A stretch of DNA of 40,915 nt from Verrucomicrobiota bacterium (GCA_013286145.1 JABDGH010000018.1:1-40915); one strand, 5' to 3'; positions 32,055 to 40,915 are shown, numbered from the stretch's first letter. Notes: a model not told the origin generated them from the letters alone. Numbers and translations are program-made.

Positions 32055-32708
32055 CTACAGCTTGATTTCGGTCGAAATCTTGACCTTTTTCTCGCCGCCG
32101 ATGGAACGCTTGAGGCGGTCGAAGAAGCCGAGTTGCATGGGTGTGTTATCGGCGGTGATGGCCCGTTCCCGGCCCTGTGGAAGGGTTTCCACCGGCCTGA
32201 CGTGGTGATGGCCGATCAATTGATTGGTCTGTCGAATGCGCTGGCTCAGGCATTGGGCCATGCCCATGAGCAAGGCACCACCGCCGCCCGCATGTTCCGA
32301 AAGATAGAGGCGGAGGTTGTCCATGTTCATGCTCCAGAGAACTGCTTCCTCCAAGACGCGCACACGGGCGGTAGCGGGTCCCGGCTCGAGAAGGCTTACT
32401 TCGCCGATGCATTCGCCGGCTTCGGCAGTGCTGAGCGGCACTTCATTGCCTCCTGAGGTGGCCGAGATTGCGAGTTTGCCCGAGACCACGATGTAGAAAC
32501 GATCCTGCACCTCGCCTTCCGTGATGATTTCGGTTCCGGGAGGGCATTGCTGGTATTGCCCGTAGGTGGCGAGGGTGACCAGGGAACGGTCGCTCAACCC
32601 GGCAAGAATACCCAGCGCGGGCAATGCGGGGGGAATCTCCTGCCAGCCCTCGGGAGTGGGTGCATCAGGAAGCTGGGCTGCTTCGTTGGGTTCGGGAATA
32701 TCCTCCAT
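32055..32708 (-). CDS. Cyclic nucleotide-binding-fold protein
   Basis: A 217-residue protein. Residues ~35-150 form a cNMP-binding fold: ILAGLSDRSLVTLATYGQYQ, PPGTEIITEGEVQDRFYIVVSGKL and AGECIGEVSLLEPGPATARVRVLEE. The last is the phosphate-binding cassette region. Classical binders have an Arg in 'GE.al....pRaatv'; here the site reads PGPATARV, so that Arg appears replaced. The tail holds helices (LLMGMAQCLSQRIRQTNQLI) and a charged basic end without a helix-turn-helix, so it is not a Crp-type transcription factor by sequence. It is divergent from a related shorter protein at 32,795, 86 bases away. Confidence 0.82.
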   Translation of the reverse strand: MEDIPEPNEAAQLPDAPTPEGWQEIPPALPALGILAGLSDRSLVTLATYGQYQQCPPGTEIITEGEVQDRFYIVVSGKLAISATSGGNEVPLSTAEAGECIGEVSLLEPGPATARVRVLEEAVLWSMNMDNLRLYLSEHAGGGGALLMGMAQCLSQRIRQTNQLIGHHHVRPVETLPQGRERAITADNTPMQLGFFDRLKRSIGGEKKVKISTEIKL

Positions 32709-32794
32709 GAGATAAGTTCTGAGATAGAAATAAATTGCTTCCTGCGATGCCTGAGTCGTACCCTAAATAATAGTCCTTAGCGATAAATTTTACC

Positions 32795-33295
32795 ATGTCC
32801 CAATTTATCCTCCCTCGTAGCGGCATCCTGGCTTTTATGGATGAGGAATCCCGCGAGCAATTGCAGGGGTACGGTTCCCTTCTTCCGACCTCGGCCGGAC
32901 AAACCATTATTCAGGAGGGGGAACCGCAGACCTCTCTTTATGTGGTTATTGCCGGTGTGTTTAGCGTCACGGTTCATACGGCGGGTCGCGACGTCAGTCT
33001 TGATTCGGTGGAGGAGGGGGACTGCTTCGGTGAGGTCGCTATTTTTCAGCCCGGCCCGGCTTCCGCCACGGTGACGAGTGTCCAGGATGGGCAACTCTGG
33101 TTCATGGGCGTTGATAATCTTCAGCAGTATCTGCTCGATTGGCCTTATGCGGGCTGTGCGATTATTTTGGGTATCAACACCATTTTAACCCGGCGGCTCA
33201 AACGGGCCAATTCCGTCATCAGGGCCAACGAGATCGTGCCCAGCTTCCTCAGCGTGCGCTCGAAAAAGCGGATCGATGGCGCAAGACTGGAGTAG
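32795..33295 (+). CDS. Cyclic nucleotide-binding-fold protein (short paralogue)
   Basis: A 166-residue protein with the same fold as its divergent neighbour: FMDEESREQLQGYGSLLPT, AGQTIIQEGEPQTSLYVVIAGVF and EEGDCFGEVAIFQPGPASATVTS. The phosphate-binding cassette again lacks the standard Arg (PGPASATV). A helix (IILGINTILTRRLKRANSVI) ends the fold. No DNA-binding domain follows. The pair probably arose by duplication. Possible roles are sensing through protein partners or binding a ligand other than cAMP; this is inference from the missing residue. Confidence 0.83.
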   Translation: MSQFILPRSGILAFMDEESREQLQGYGSLLPTSAGQTIIQEGEPQTSLYVVIAGVFSVTVHTAGRDVSLDSVEEGDCFGEVAIFQPGPASATVTSVQDGQLWFMGVDNLQQYLLDWPYAGCAIILGINTILTRRLKRANSVIRANEIVPSFLSVRSKKRIDGARLE

Positions 33296-33445
33296 GCGTC
33301 GTTCTGGGGTGTAAGCTGCGCGGGTAATCCCGCCTCGTTTCCAAGTTGCACTTGGTAGCGAGGAGAATGCCTTGCCGAAACTCGTTCGGGGTGGTGGGTT
33401 CTGCTTTTGTTATGCTGATCTTAATGAATTCGTGCTCACTGAATC

Positions 33446-34060
33446 TCATTCCTTCACAATAAACTGAGCTGGATCGCAGGGCTTTCCGATCATGCAAACT
33501 TTGATGTCGAGCTTGACGAGTTCATCGAAAAATTCCGCAAGAGCATCTGTGGGAGCAGATCCGAAATCCACATAGATTTCTATCCTGTCAGGCTCCACTT
33601 CAGGATCAGAGATAAAGTGTACGATTCCACTCAATCCGTCTGCGTTTGGTGATTTTTCATCTTCTGCGTTAAACCAACGCATGAACCAAGTCTTAAGACC
33701 ATCCCAATTTGTCTCGGTTTCCGGCGGTGGAAAAAGTTGGAAGTGCATATAGTCCCAGCTGATCGAGTGTATCTCAATCTTGAGTTTATCTTCCCACCTA
33801 GCGAAGACGGGTTCTCGGAAATTCAAAGCCGATGAATCCGCATATTCGGTTTGAGCCTCTCCCGAAGAACCGACAAAGGCTAAATCAGAGCGTAGCGGAA
33901 GTTTCAAACCGTCAGGAGCACAGACCACTTCGCCCGAGTTATTCCTCATCGAGGGTTCTGCATATGTCTTAAATCCCTCGCCCTTTCGCTGTTCAATTTT
34001 TTCTGCGAGGAGCGAGCAGCCTTTTTTCTGAGCATGATCTACGAGTTCCCCAAAGGTCAT
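33446..34060 (-). CDS. Hypothetical protein, unrecognised
   Basis: A 204-residue cytoplasmic protein from MTFGELVDHAQKKG (ATG 34,060). An upstream ATG gives a further 28 residues that look less typical. Features are an acidic, W-rich middle (IEIHSISWDYMHFQLFPPPE, NWDGLKTWFMRWFNAEDEKS), a strand GIVHFISDPEVEPDRIEIYVDFGSAP, and an ending LVKLDIKVCMIGKPCDPAQF. No catalytic motif or membrane segment is visible. Acidic, single-gene proteins of this sort are sometimes immunity proteins, but no toxin gene is adjacent, so that is only a guess. It sits alone between repeat-bearing spacers. Confidence 0.6.
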   Translation of the reverse strand: MTFGELVDHAQKKGCSLLAEKIEQRKGEGFKTYAEPSMRNNSGEVVCAPDGLKLPLRSDLAFVGSSGEAQTEYADSSALNFREPVFARWEDKLKIEIHSISWDYMHFQLFPPPETETNWDGLKTWFMRWFNAEDEKSPNADGLSGIVHFISDPEVEPDRIEIYVDFGSAPTDALAEFFDELVKLDIKVCMIGKPCDPAQFIVKE

Positions 34061-34144
34061 AACGTAAAACGTTATAAAATCTATCGAAGCCAGTCGATTA
34101 CCATAACGGAGTAAATTCGGATTTGATGACACCAAAATTGACAC

Positions 34145-34607
34145 CGAAAAAGCTTTAGAGGGACTTGAAGCGTGAATCCCTCCCCTCTCGCTGATTTATG
34201 AATTAGGTCGGAAACTGCAACCGGGGATGCGACTGAAAGAGTCGCGGTGAGTGAGTCATAGGTGAGAAATCAGAAACCGTCTCGGGGCCCGAGGCGGCTA
34301 CCACTGCACCGTCGTCCGGCGGTCGACGGCTACCTTGGGGATCGACGGTCATAGACCGCCGCTACATCTGAAGGTCAACGGTTACCATACCAGAGAAAAG
34401 ATGCTGCTGTGGGTGACGCGATGACTGCCTGAAAGGAAATAGTTAGAGGTCTTTCGACAAGCTCAGGATGACAGGCTTTTTGAATTAGGGCTTACGCCCT
34501 AACCGCCTCGGGGCCCGAGGCGGCTACCTGATGCACCGTCGCCCGGCGGTCGACGGCTACCACGGAGGGAGGCCCCGCCGATAGGGACATCGGCGGCTAC
34601 CTTGGGT
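34145..34607. repeat. Gene-free spacer with clustered palindromic repeats
   Basis: Elements seen here are GCCTCGGGGCCCGAGGCGG hairpins (about 34,280 and 34,505), each with GGCTACC beside it. A copy of the GACGGTCATAGACCGCCGCTAC palindrome in shorter form lies at 34,340-34,370. A CTTTCGACAAGCTCAGGATGAC element lies near 34,450, and a CCGCCGAT...ATCGGCGG hairpin near 34,575. No coding frame is convincing. Several of these also occur in the phage block. Confidence 0.7.
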
Positions 34608-36059
34608 TCAGGAGGGAAGGGGCGCGGGTTTCGGGAGGGTGACGGTGAAGAGTGAACCGTGGCCGGTTTCGCTTTCGACGGTGATGGTTCCGCCATGAGC
34701 CTCGACGAAGGCCTTGACCAAACTGAGGCCGAGGCCAAGTCCCCGTTGCGAGCGGCTTTTATCTCCGCGATAGAGTCGTTCCCAGATGCGGGGTAAATCA
34801 TCTGCGTCGATTCCGATGCCGGTATCGCGCAGGGTGATCCGGACGGCATCGGTGGCAAAGGTTGCGCCAATCTCCACGCGTCCGTCGTTGGGGGTGTACT
34901 TGAGCGCGTTGTCGAGGAGATTGCTGAGTAAAAGCTGCAAGCGGTTCCGGTCGGCAGTGACCTGGCCCGATGGATCGATCCCGGCGGTGACGGTGATATT
35001 TTTTTCCTGTGCGACGTCGTCGTAAAGATCGACGAGGCTGCGCACGATGGGGGCGAGGGGGAAAGTTTCGAGGTCGAGCTTGAGCGAGCCGGCCTGCACC
35101 TCGGAGATGTCCATGATCGTGCATAACATGGCGTTGAGTCGCTCGGCTTCCTCGACCGCGTCGGCGAGCGCTTCCTTGATCTGGGCCGGGTTCTCCTGCT
35201 GGAGGGCCATTTCGGCACCGCCCCGAAGCCGGGTCAGGGGCGTCCGCAGATCGTGGGCGACATTGTCGAGCGAGTCGCGCATGGCGCGAATGAGCGATTC
35301 GTTGCGTTCGAGCATCCGGTTGAAGAGGGTCACGAGTTCCTCGATTTCGTCCTCGGTGCGTTGGCCGGGCACGCGCGCGCGCAAGTCGCCGGTCTGGATG
35401 ATGGATCGCACGGCCCCGATGATTTCGCGAATGGGCCCGAGCGCACGGTAGGTGAGAAAAGTGCCGCCGCAAAAACCGAGCACGACGATGGGGATGATGG
35501 CAAAGAGGAAGATGGTGCGAAAATGGCGCAAAAGCTCATCGCGATTTTCCGTGGTGCACCCGACTTCCATGATGGCGCCATCGGAAAGTTTTGTCCCGGT
35601 GATGGTCCAGACCATGCCCGGCTCGGCAGAGGGTAAGCTGAACCAGTCGGCCTCGGAAACCTGGCCAGTGCCGAGACGGGTGAGCATCGCCTTGTCTTTC
35701 TGGGGCGAATAAAAGAAGGTCATTACCTCGTTGGTATTTCTGACCTCGATAAAAGTCGATTCCCTGGCCCAGTCGCTCTCATTTTTGAAATGCCGTTCCA
35801 GGGCGTTTGTACCGCCCTGGGCATACCAGGCGCGGCAGTCATCGAGCTTGGCGCGGACGATTTCGCGGTCGCTTTCCCTCAATTCGCGCACGAGGAGGAC
35901 GTAGGCAAAGGTAAAAAGGAGAAATGCCCCGACGATGAAAAAACTGGTGTACCAGAGATTGAGACGGATGCTGAAACCGAGTGGCTGAACCAGGGAGCGC
36001 CGGGCGATCTTTTTTTCCGTCTCGCGGGGAGGCTCAATCGCTTTATGAGGAGCGAGCAT
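34608..36059 (-). CDS. Sensor histidine kinase (HAMP, HisKA, HATPase)
   Basis: A 483-residue inner-membrane kinase. I chose [15 protein letters not shown] (ATG 36,059) because the longer frame overlaps the regulator gene. TM1 is [19 protein letters not shown] and TM2 is [19 protein letters not shown], with a ~140-residue periplasmic sensor domain between. A HAMP linker follows ([16 protein letters not shown]-like), then HisKA with phospho-acceptor His in [17 protein letters not shown]. The ATPase has an N-box ([14 protein letters not shown]), G1 ([12 protein letters not shown]) and G2 ([19 protein letters not shown]). It pairs with the OmpR-type regulator 68 bases upstream. The layout resembles CusS/heavy-metal sensors, but the ligand is not identifiable. 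Confidence 0.92.
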   Translation of the reverse strand: MLAPHKAIEPPRETEKKIARRSLVQPLGFSIRLNLWYTSFFIVGAFLLFTFAYVLLVRELRESDREIVRAKLDDCRAWYAQGGTNALERHFKNESDWARESTFIEVRNTNEVMTFFYSPQKDKAMLTRLGTGQVSEADWFSLPSAEPGMVWTITGTKLSDGAIMEVGCTTENRDELLRHFRTIFLFAIIPIVVLGFCGGTFLTYRALGPIREIIGAVRSIIQTGDLRARVPGQRTEDEIEELVTLFNRMLERNESLIRAMRDSLDNVAHDLRTPLTRLRGGAEMALQQENPAQIKEALADAVEEAERLNAMLCTIMDISEVQAGSLKLDLETFPLAPIVRSLVDLYDDVAQEKNITVTAGIDPSGQVTADRNRLQLLLSNLLDNALKYTPNDGRVEIGATFATDAVRITLRDTGIGIDADDLPRIWERLYRGDKSRSQRGLGLGLSLVKAFVEAHGGTITVESETGHGSLFTVTLPKPAPLPS

Positions 36060-36126
36060 TAGAAAGGGTAGAGGGAAAAAGGATGAAATTGGAAGGACAT
36101 TGGTCCGCGATTTCCCCTTTTCCTTT

Positions 36127-36801
36127 CTAAGGCAGGCGCAGGCTGTAGCCCGCACCGCGCAGCGTGTGAATCAGCTTGGGTTCGAAATCACGGTCGATTT
36201 TGTTGCGCAGGCGGCAGACGAGCACATCGACGACGTTGGTTTGCGGATCAAAATGATAATTCCAGACATGCTCGAGAATCATTGTCTTGGAGACGACCTT
36301 GTCCTGATTGCGCAGGAGATATTCGAGCAGGAGGAATTCCCGGGCCTGGAGTTCGATCTTGGTCGAGCCACGCCAGACTTCGCGGGTCAGGAGATCCATC
36401 TTGAGATCGGCAAAGGTGAGACTCGTGACAATGGCCGCAGAACCGGAGCGACGAATCAGCGCCTGCAATCGTGCGAGCAACTCGGCGAAGGAAAACGGTT
36501 TCGTGAGATAATCATCGCCGCCGCGTTGCAGGCCCTTGACGCGGTCATCGAGCGAACGCTTGGCGCTAAGGATGAGAACGGGCAGCTTGATCTGCTCCGC
36601 ACGCCATTTTTCGATCACGCTCAGGCCGTCGAGCTTGGGCAGCATGAGATCGACAATGGCGGCGTCGTAGGGATTTTTACGGGCGAGTTCGCAGCCTTCT
36701 TCGCCATTGGCGCTGATATCGACGTCGTAAGCAGCCTCGCGTAAACCTTTCGCCACAAAGGAGGCGATTTTGGCGTCATCTTCAAGAACAAGTATCTTCA
36801 T
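36127..36801 (-). CDS. OmpR-family response regulator
   Basis: A 224-residue transcription regulator. The receiver domain (1-~115) has acidic residues in LVLEDDAKI, the phospho-acceptor Asp in [13 protein letters not shown], switch Ser in LILSAKR, and Lys in [12 protein letters not shown]. The C-terminal winged-helix domain has [39 protein letters not shown] and [20 protein letters not shown], with a final RGAGYSLR. Together with the kinase 68 bases downstream it is a two-component pair. The Ser in LILSAKR replaces the more common Thr. Target genes cannot be seen; repeats fill the spacer upstream. Confidence 0.93.
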   Translation of the reverse strand: MKILVLEDDAKIASFVAKGLREAAYDVDISANGEEGCELARKNPYDAAIVDLMLPKLDGLSVIEKWRAEQIKLPVLILSAKRSLDDRVKGLQRGGDDYLTKPFSFAELLARLQALIRRSGSAAIVTSLTFADLKMDLLTREVWRGSTKIELQAREFLLLEYLLRNQDKVVSKTMILEHVWNYHFDPQTNVVDVLVCRLRNKIDRDFEPKLIHTLRGAGYSLRLP

Positions 36802-37182
36802 GGGGATTCCAGATGATCTAATTTATCATGAACTGGCCAGGAGCGACATTACAAGTCGATCATGTTCTGGGTTAAGGGACAAATCAACTGGTGAATGATC
36901 TGCCCATCCTGCATTTTTCCAAGAACGAAACCAGTTCTCCCAGCCACTTTACCGCTGATCGGGGAATGTCTTAATTAGACCGATTGTTTTAGCGGCGGTC
37001 ACGCTTACTCGTAAACCATGCTGTCATTCCGAACGGAACCAAGTCGAAAGATCGTGACCAGCCAACATGTTTACCCGAGGTGAAGTTGAGGAATCAGTTT
37101 GAAAAGACTCTATCTGGGAGCAATACCGATTCCTCGACTTCGCTCGGAATGACGGTTCGGTAATTTTCGGCAAATTGATACA
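36802..37182. repeat. Gene-free spacer with a long two-arm repeat
   Basis: No gene is supported in these ~380 bases. The right part (37,021-37,155) has the outer arms GTCATTCCGAACGGAACCAAG and CTCGACTTCGCTCGGAATGAC facing each other across ~90 bases. It could form a long hairpin. It belongs to the same composite repeat family as the phage spacers. Confidence 0.6.
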
Positions 37183-38310
37183 CTACCGCTGATCGAGGGG
37201 CACAACCATTTTGCCGACCGGGTATCCGACGTACTCGCTGCTGGGACGGAAAATCTTGTTATCCTTGAGTTGCTCGATGATGTGGGCGGTCCATCCCGAG
37301 GTGCGGGCGATGGCGAAAATCGGAGTGAAGAGGTCGGTGGGGATGCCGAGGCTGTAATAGACCGTGGCGGAGTAGAAATCGACGTTGGCGTTGAGGTTCT
37401 TCTCCTTCTTGACGATCTCGGCGATGCGCTCGCTCATTTCGATCCACTTGGTTTCCCCAAGTTCCTGGCTGAGCTTGACCGCCATTGCCTTGAGATGGGG
37501 GGCGCGAGGATCGAGCACCTTGTAAACCGCGTGGCCCATGCCCATGATTTTTTCTTTTTTGGCCAGCTTGTCGTGCACCCAGGCATCGACTTTGTCCGGG
37601 CTGCCAATTTCCTGGAGCATGTGAATGACCGCTTCATTGGCGCCGCCGTGCAGCGGTCCCTTTAGCGAACCGATGGCGGTGGTGACTGCGGAATAGATGT
37701 CGGAAAGCGTGGAGATCGTTACCAGCGCGGAAAAGGTCGAGGCATTGAAGCCGTGATCAGCGTGGAGGACATAGGCGAGGTCGAGCGTCTTGACCGCTTC
37801 AGGCCCGGGCGTTTCACTTGAAAGAAGATAGAGAAAATGGGCCGCTTCATCGAGGTCGGTGCGAATAGGGGGCAAGTCCTTGCCCTGGCGTGAACGATGG
37901 AAATAAGCGACGATCACGCTGACTTTTGCGGTTAATGAAATGGCGCGGGGAAGAAGTTGTTCCGGCGTCTGCGGTCCCACAGGTGCGTGGTCATAAAGAC
38001 CCAGCATTGAGACGCCCGTGCGCAGGACGTCCATCGGGTTGGCGTCCTTGGGGGCATGTCTCAAAAATTCGAGCACGGGCGGCGGCAGGGTGCGGGCGGC
38101 GCGCAGATCGGCCTTGAGCTTTGCCAGTTCCGTCTTATTGGGCAGGCGTTCGTGCCAGAGGAGGAAAACGACTTCCTCGTAACTTACCTTCCCGGCCAGT
38201 TCATTGATATCGTACCCGGCGTAGAGGAGAATGCCCTCATCTCCCAGGACGTCGCTGAGGCGCGTGGTGGCGGCGACAATCCCTTTAAGGCCGGGTGATG
38301 TGACAGGCAT
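37183..38310 (-). CDS. gltA: Citrate synthase
   Basis: A 375-residue enzyme condensing oxaloacetate and acetyl-CoA, the entry step of the citrate cycle. It is the short type, nearer to Gram-positive and methylcitrate-type synthases (~370) than to the E. coli enzyme (~427). Catalytic residues are His in VLHADHGFNASTFSA, His in KIMGMGHAVYKVLDPRAPHL, and Asp in NANVDFYSATVYYSLGIP. LHGGANEAVIHML is the conserved active-site loop. The C-terminus IEQLKDNKIFRPSSEYVGYP matches the family. A methylcitrate role cannot be excluded. Together with fumC in this window it suggests an ordinary oxidative citrate cycle. Confidence 0.93.
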   Translation of the reverse strand: MPVTSPGLKGIVAATTRLSDVLGDEGILLYAGYDINELAGKVSYEEVVFLLWHERLPNKTELAKLKADLRAARTLPPPVLEFLRHAPKDANPMDVLRTGVSMLGLYDHAPVGPQTPEQLLPRAISLTAKVSVIVAYFHRSRQGKDLPPIRTDLDEAAHFLYLLSSETPGPEAVKTLDLAYVLHADHGFNASTFSALVTISTLSDIYSAVTTAIGSLKGPLHGGANEAVIHMLQEIGSPDKVDAWVHDKLAKKEKIMGMGHAVYKVLDPRAPHLKAMAVKLSQELGETKWIEMSERIAEIVKKEKNLNANVDFYSATVYYSLGIPTDLFTPIFAIARTSGWTAHIIEQLKDNKIFRPSSEYVGYPVGKMVVPLDQR

Positions 38311-38574
38311 GGCATTTTAATTAACAAGGCCCATGCCACTTTGCTACTGAAAACCGTGAAAACTTATATCTATTAGAAAGGTAGTTTCCTTTTGAGAATA
38401 TCTTCTGGCGTTAAGGATAGCTTTCCTTGGGCTATGGGAGAGGCTATCTTGGCAAAAGTATGCAAACGGAAATGATTCGCAAAACATTTGGCAGGCCGCG
38501 TGACCTGACTGTTTTTGAACGAGTGCGCCGTTTGAATGTGGAATTGGACCGGTTGGGAATCCATCGACCCCAAG

Positions 38575-39111
38575 ATGATCACCTCGTACGAAGAATTATT
38601 GGACGCCCTCGTCAAAGAGCAAGTTAAGTTCGCCCTAGTAGGCGGCTTGGCGGTTTGCCTCAACGGTTTCGTCCGCACCACGGACGATGTTGACGTTCTC
38701 GTCGATAATTCCCCGGATAATATAGCTCGCCTGGCCCGATGCCTAAAAGATTTTGGCGAAGGTTATGGAGGAGGGCTTACGGCGCCAGACTTGACCGATG
38801 AACCTGGAGCCGTACGCATCCAGGAAGATTTTAACCTCGACCTATTCGTTCGCATGAATGGCAAGACTTTGGTCGATTTCCTGCCTTGGATAGATCACCA
38901 TGCCTTAAAGTCGGGTACCCCGATTCCTTTTTTGAGAGCTGAAGCCTTGATTGAAACCAAGAAGGGATCAACCCGCGAAAAAGATAAAGTCGATATCGGA
39001 GCCCTGACGGATATTTCCCGCGACAAAAAGGAGAAGGGTGATTCCCTTCATGACTTCAACTTGGATTCCGTGAGAAGTCTGCCGGATTCGGAATCCAAAC
39101 CATCGATTTGA
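38575..39111 (+). CDS. Nucleotidyltransferase-fold protein (AbiEii/MNT-like)
   Basis: A 178-residue protein starting MITSYEELLDALVKEQVKFA. The core FALVGGLAVCLNGFVRTTDDVDVLVD is the nucleotidyltransferase pattern G-G-x-A-x-x-x-x-G-x-x-R-x-T-x-D-x-D-x-L-V (~18-43), with paired Asp for metal binding. IQEDFNLDLFVRMNGKTLVD and AEALIETKKGSTREKDKVDI continue the usual layout, the latter with the K-x-x-x-R-x-K-D-x-x-D end. Members act in toxin-antitoxin or phage-defence pairs, or as housekeeping enzymes. A short upstream frame (38,460-38,627) overlaps it but is not compelling, so no partner is assigned. Confidence 0.72.
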   Translation: MITSYEELLDALVKEQVKFALVGGLAVCLNGFVRTTDDVDVLVDNSPDNIARLARCLKDFGEGYGGGLTAPDLTDEPGAVRIQEDFNLDLFVRMNGKTLVDFLPWIDHHALKSGTPIPFLRAEALIETKKGSTREKDKVDIGALTDISRDKKEKGDSLHDFNLDSVRSLPDSESKPSI

Positions 39112-39201
39112 AAGCAATGTCCGCAGGTCACTTTGCCATTGCTTCCGGGCGCGGTGTGACCTACACCTAACTTTCCGGAATTACACCATTCCGGTTCAAT
39201 T

Positions 39202-40224
39202 ATGATCGTTGTTTTGAAACCCAACCTACCATTAGAAGAAGTCGAAAAAGTCATTGCCGAAGTGGCGAAGCTCGGCTACGAACCCCGCCCCATTCACGGC
39301 AAGGTGCAGACCGTCATTGCCGCGATTGGCGATGAGAACACCCACCAGTCGCTGGAGACTCTCGCTTCCTGGCCACAGGTTGAGCACGTCCATCGCGTCC
39401 AGAAACGCTACAAACTTGCGAGTCGTGAAGCCAAGAAGGGCGGCGATACCATCGTGAAAGTCCACGGGCAGGAAATCGGCGCGGGTAAAAAGTTTTGTTT
39501 CATGGCGGGACCCTGTTCGGTCGAAAGTGAGGAACAACTCATGTCCACCGCGAAGGCGGTCAAGGCGCAGGGTGCCACATTTCTGCGGGGTGGCGCGTTT
39601 AAACCGCGCACGTCCCCTTACGAGTTCCAGGGCCTGGCCAAGGAAGGCCTGCGCCTGCTCTCCCAGGCGGCAAAGGAATATGACTTGGGCATTGTGACCG
39701 AGGTTCTTTCCGAACGGGACGTCGAGTTGGTCGCCGCCCATTCCGACATCCTGCAAATTGGCGCGCGTAACTGCCAAAATTTCTCCCTTATCACTGAGGC
39801 GGCCCGCAGCGGCAAGACGATCCTGCTCAAGCGCGGCATGAGCATGAAAATCGAGGAATGGCTGTTGGCATCTGAATATGTTTTAGCCAACGGCAATCCG
39901 AATGTGCTGCTTTGCGAGCGCGGTATCCGCACCTTTGAGACCTACACGCGCAACACCCTCGACCTCGCAGCCACGGCGATTGTGAAACAGGAATCGCATC
40001 TGCCGGTGATTATCGATCCGAGCCAGGGTTGCGGTCGCGCCGATCTCGTTTTAGAGTTGTGCAAGGCAGCGGTTGCGCTCAATGCCGATGGTCTTTTGAT
40101 CGAGGTTCACCCGAACCCGGCTGAGGCCTGGAGCGATGGCCAGCAGCAGGTCGATTTCGGTCTTTACGCGAAGCTGGTGAAGGAACTAAAACCATTTATC
40201 TCAGCAGTTGGACGTCCGATATAA
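39202..40224 (+). CDS. aroF: 3-deoxy-7-phosphoheptulonate (DAHP) synthase
   Basis: A 340-residue enzyme joining phosphoenolpyruvate and erythrose 4-phosphate, the first step of aromatic amino acid synthesis. Residues 1-~70 form an ACT/ferredoxin-like regulatory domain (MIVVLKPNLPLEEVEKVIAE), as in the Thermotoga type, where it gives feedback control by aromatic amino acids. The barrel has FCFMAGPCSVESEEQL, TFLRGGAFKPRTSPYEFQG, DILQIGARNCQNFSLI, KTILLKRGMSMKIEEWL and PVIIDPSQGCGRADLV, with the metal-binding His in LLIEVHPNPAEAWSDG. This is the type Ibeta (KDO8PS-like) class. The NtrC-type regulator starts 10 bases after its stop, so they may be co-transcribed. Confidence 0.94.
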   Translation: MIVVLKPNLPLEEVEKVIAEVAKLGYEPRPIHGKVQTVIAAIGDENTHQSLETLASWPQVEHVHRVQKRYKLASREAKKGGDTIVKVHGQEIGAGKKFCFMAGPCSVESEEQLMSTAKAVKAQGATFLRGGAFKPRTSPYEFQGLAKEGLRLLSQAAKEYDLGIVTEVLSERDVELVAAHSDILQIGARNCQNFSLITEAARSGKTILLKRGMSMKIEEWLLASEYVLANGNPNVLLCERGIRTFETYTRNTLDLAATAIVKQESHLPVIIDPSQGCGRADLVLELCKAAVALNADGLLIEVHPNPAEAWSDGQQQVDFGLYAKLVKELKPFISAVGRPI

Positions 40225-40233
40225 TATAAGCCT

Positions 40234-40915
40234 ATGATCACTGGCGCACGCGGTTCCGTCCCCTCGCGCCAGCCTCGTTCCGCTACTCCCATGGATCGGG
40301 TTCAACCTTCAAGCGACAGCCGCCAGACGATTCTCATCATCGACGATGAGAAGGATGTCCATTATTCCTTTCGCCGTCTTTTGGAAAAGGAGCCACTCAC
40401 CATCGTGAGCGCAGAGTCGGGCAGCGAAGGCATCCAGATAGCCCGCAAATCGCGTCCCGACCTGATTGTCATGGACATCCGCATGGGACAGCAAAGCGGA
40501 CTCGATACTCTCAAGGAACTGCGGCAGATGAATCCCAAGCAGGTGGTGATCATGATGACCGCCTACGGAACCTCGCAAACCGCCATCGAGGCGATGAAAC
40601 TCGGTGCCTACGATTACGTGCTCAAGCCGTTTGATATTCTGCGCCTCAAGGATTTGCTTTCCGAGGCGCTGTCCACCGCGCGCGCGATGCAACAGATTGT
40701 GGCGTTTCCCACGAAGCTCAATCCTGAGGAAGCGCGCCAGACCATCGTGGGTAATTCGCCGGCGATGCAGCAGGTTTATAAACTCGTCGGTCAGGTCGCG
40801 CCGACCAATACGACCATTCTGATCACCGGCGAAAGCGGCACCGGTAAGGAATTGGTCGCAAGCGCGATTTATCAAAATGGTTCGCGCGCCAACAAGACCT
40901 TTATCGCCATCAACT
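40234..40915 (+). CDS. NtrC-type sigma-54-dependent response regulator (partial, 3' end off window)
   Basis: This frame is open from ATG 40,234 to the right edge (227 codons). A ~25-residue variable leader precedes the receiver domain: ILIIDDEKDVHYSFRRLL (acidic pair), LIVMDIRMGQQSGLDTL (phospho-acceptor Asp), VIMMTAYGTSQTAIEAMK (switch Thr) and GAYDYVLKPFDI (Lys). The AAA+ activator domain then begins: IVGNSPAMQQVYKLVGQVAP and the Walker A GESGTGKELVA, then IYQNGSRANKTFIAIN. The GAFTGA loop and Walker B lie beyond the edge. Such proteins drive sigma-54 promoters on phosphorylation. No kinase partner is in the window. Confidence 0.9.
   Translation, partial: MITGARGSVPSRQPRSATPMDRVQPSSDSRQTILIIDDEKDVHYSFRRLLEKEPLTIVSAESGSEGIQIARKSRPDLIVMDIRMGQQSGLDTLKELRQMNPKQVVIMMTAYGTSQTAIEAMKLGAYDYVLKPFDILRLKDLLSEALSTARAMQQIVAFPTKLNPEEARQTIVGNSPAMQQVYKLVGQVAPTNTTILITGESGTGKELVASAIYQNGSRANKTFIAIN

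Noticed and set aside
38460-38627. 55-residue frame (MQTEMIRKTF...) upstream of the nucleotidyltransferase
   Set aside because: Overlaps the nucleotidyltransferase start by ~50 bases in another frame; no recognisable family. It could be a partner, but I cannot support it.

Overview
The window looks like a chromosomal segment of a moderately GC-rich Gram-negative bacterium, most likely Verrucomicrobiota. This is an inference from a PEP-CTERM surface protein next to a DUF642-like paralogue, a bifunctional nuclease-type protein, a K+-independent H+-pyrophosphatase, and heavily repeat-laden spacers whose repeats can be read through as protein. No rRNA is present to fix the taxonomy.

Bases 1 to about 16,820 hold a leftward-transcribed phage morphogenesis cluster in Mu-like order. 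It starts with small lysis/DNA-packaging-side genes (small membrane protein, membrane-anchored coiled-coil protein, winged-helix-like protein, DUF3486/gp27-like protein). These are followed by the GpA-type large terminase, DUF935/gp29-like portal, gpI-like protease with scaffold, decoration protein and major capsid protein. Then come a DUF1320/gp36-like connector, a tail-terminator-like protein with a C-terminal CHB_HEX_C-like domain, a tail-tube-like protein, an Mtd_N-type fibre protein, a large hub-like protein and an SGNH hydrolase cut by the left edge. No transposase, integrase, repressor or replication gene lies between this block and the host genes to its right, and no tape-measure or sheath gene is visible. 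It is therefore a defective, domesticated (possibly gene-transfer-agent-like) or rearranged prophage.

The phage spacers, and several phage reading frames, carry at least four families of short palindromic or composite repeats that also occur in the host half. The terminase gene carries five or more in-frame repeat copies and the protease/scaffold gene carries one exactly at the domain boundary.

Bases 17,145 to 24,590 hold two ABC exporters, a bifunctional nuclease, tRNA-Ala(CGC) flanked by two DUF642-like secreted proteins (one with PEP-CTERM), and an FkbM methyltransferase. The 21.8-24.6 kb part is visibly more AT-rich.

Bases 24,626 to 29,537 hold fumC, a tandemly duplicated SGNH hydrolase gene, and metX. 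The duplication can be reconstructed to the base: it joined at a 9-bp microhomology between fumC and metX. A type II toxin-antitoxin pair sits inside one copy, bounded by an 11-bp direct repeat, and the other copy preserves the uninterrupted site. The upstream hydrolase has lost two catalytic-block residues.

Bases 29,647 to 40,915 hold mainly core genes: H+-pyrophosphatase, a divergent pair of cyclic-nucleotide-binding-fold proteins, a two-component system, citrate synthase, a nucleotidyltransferase-like protein, DAHP synthase and the start of an NtrC-type regulator cut by the right edge.
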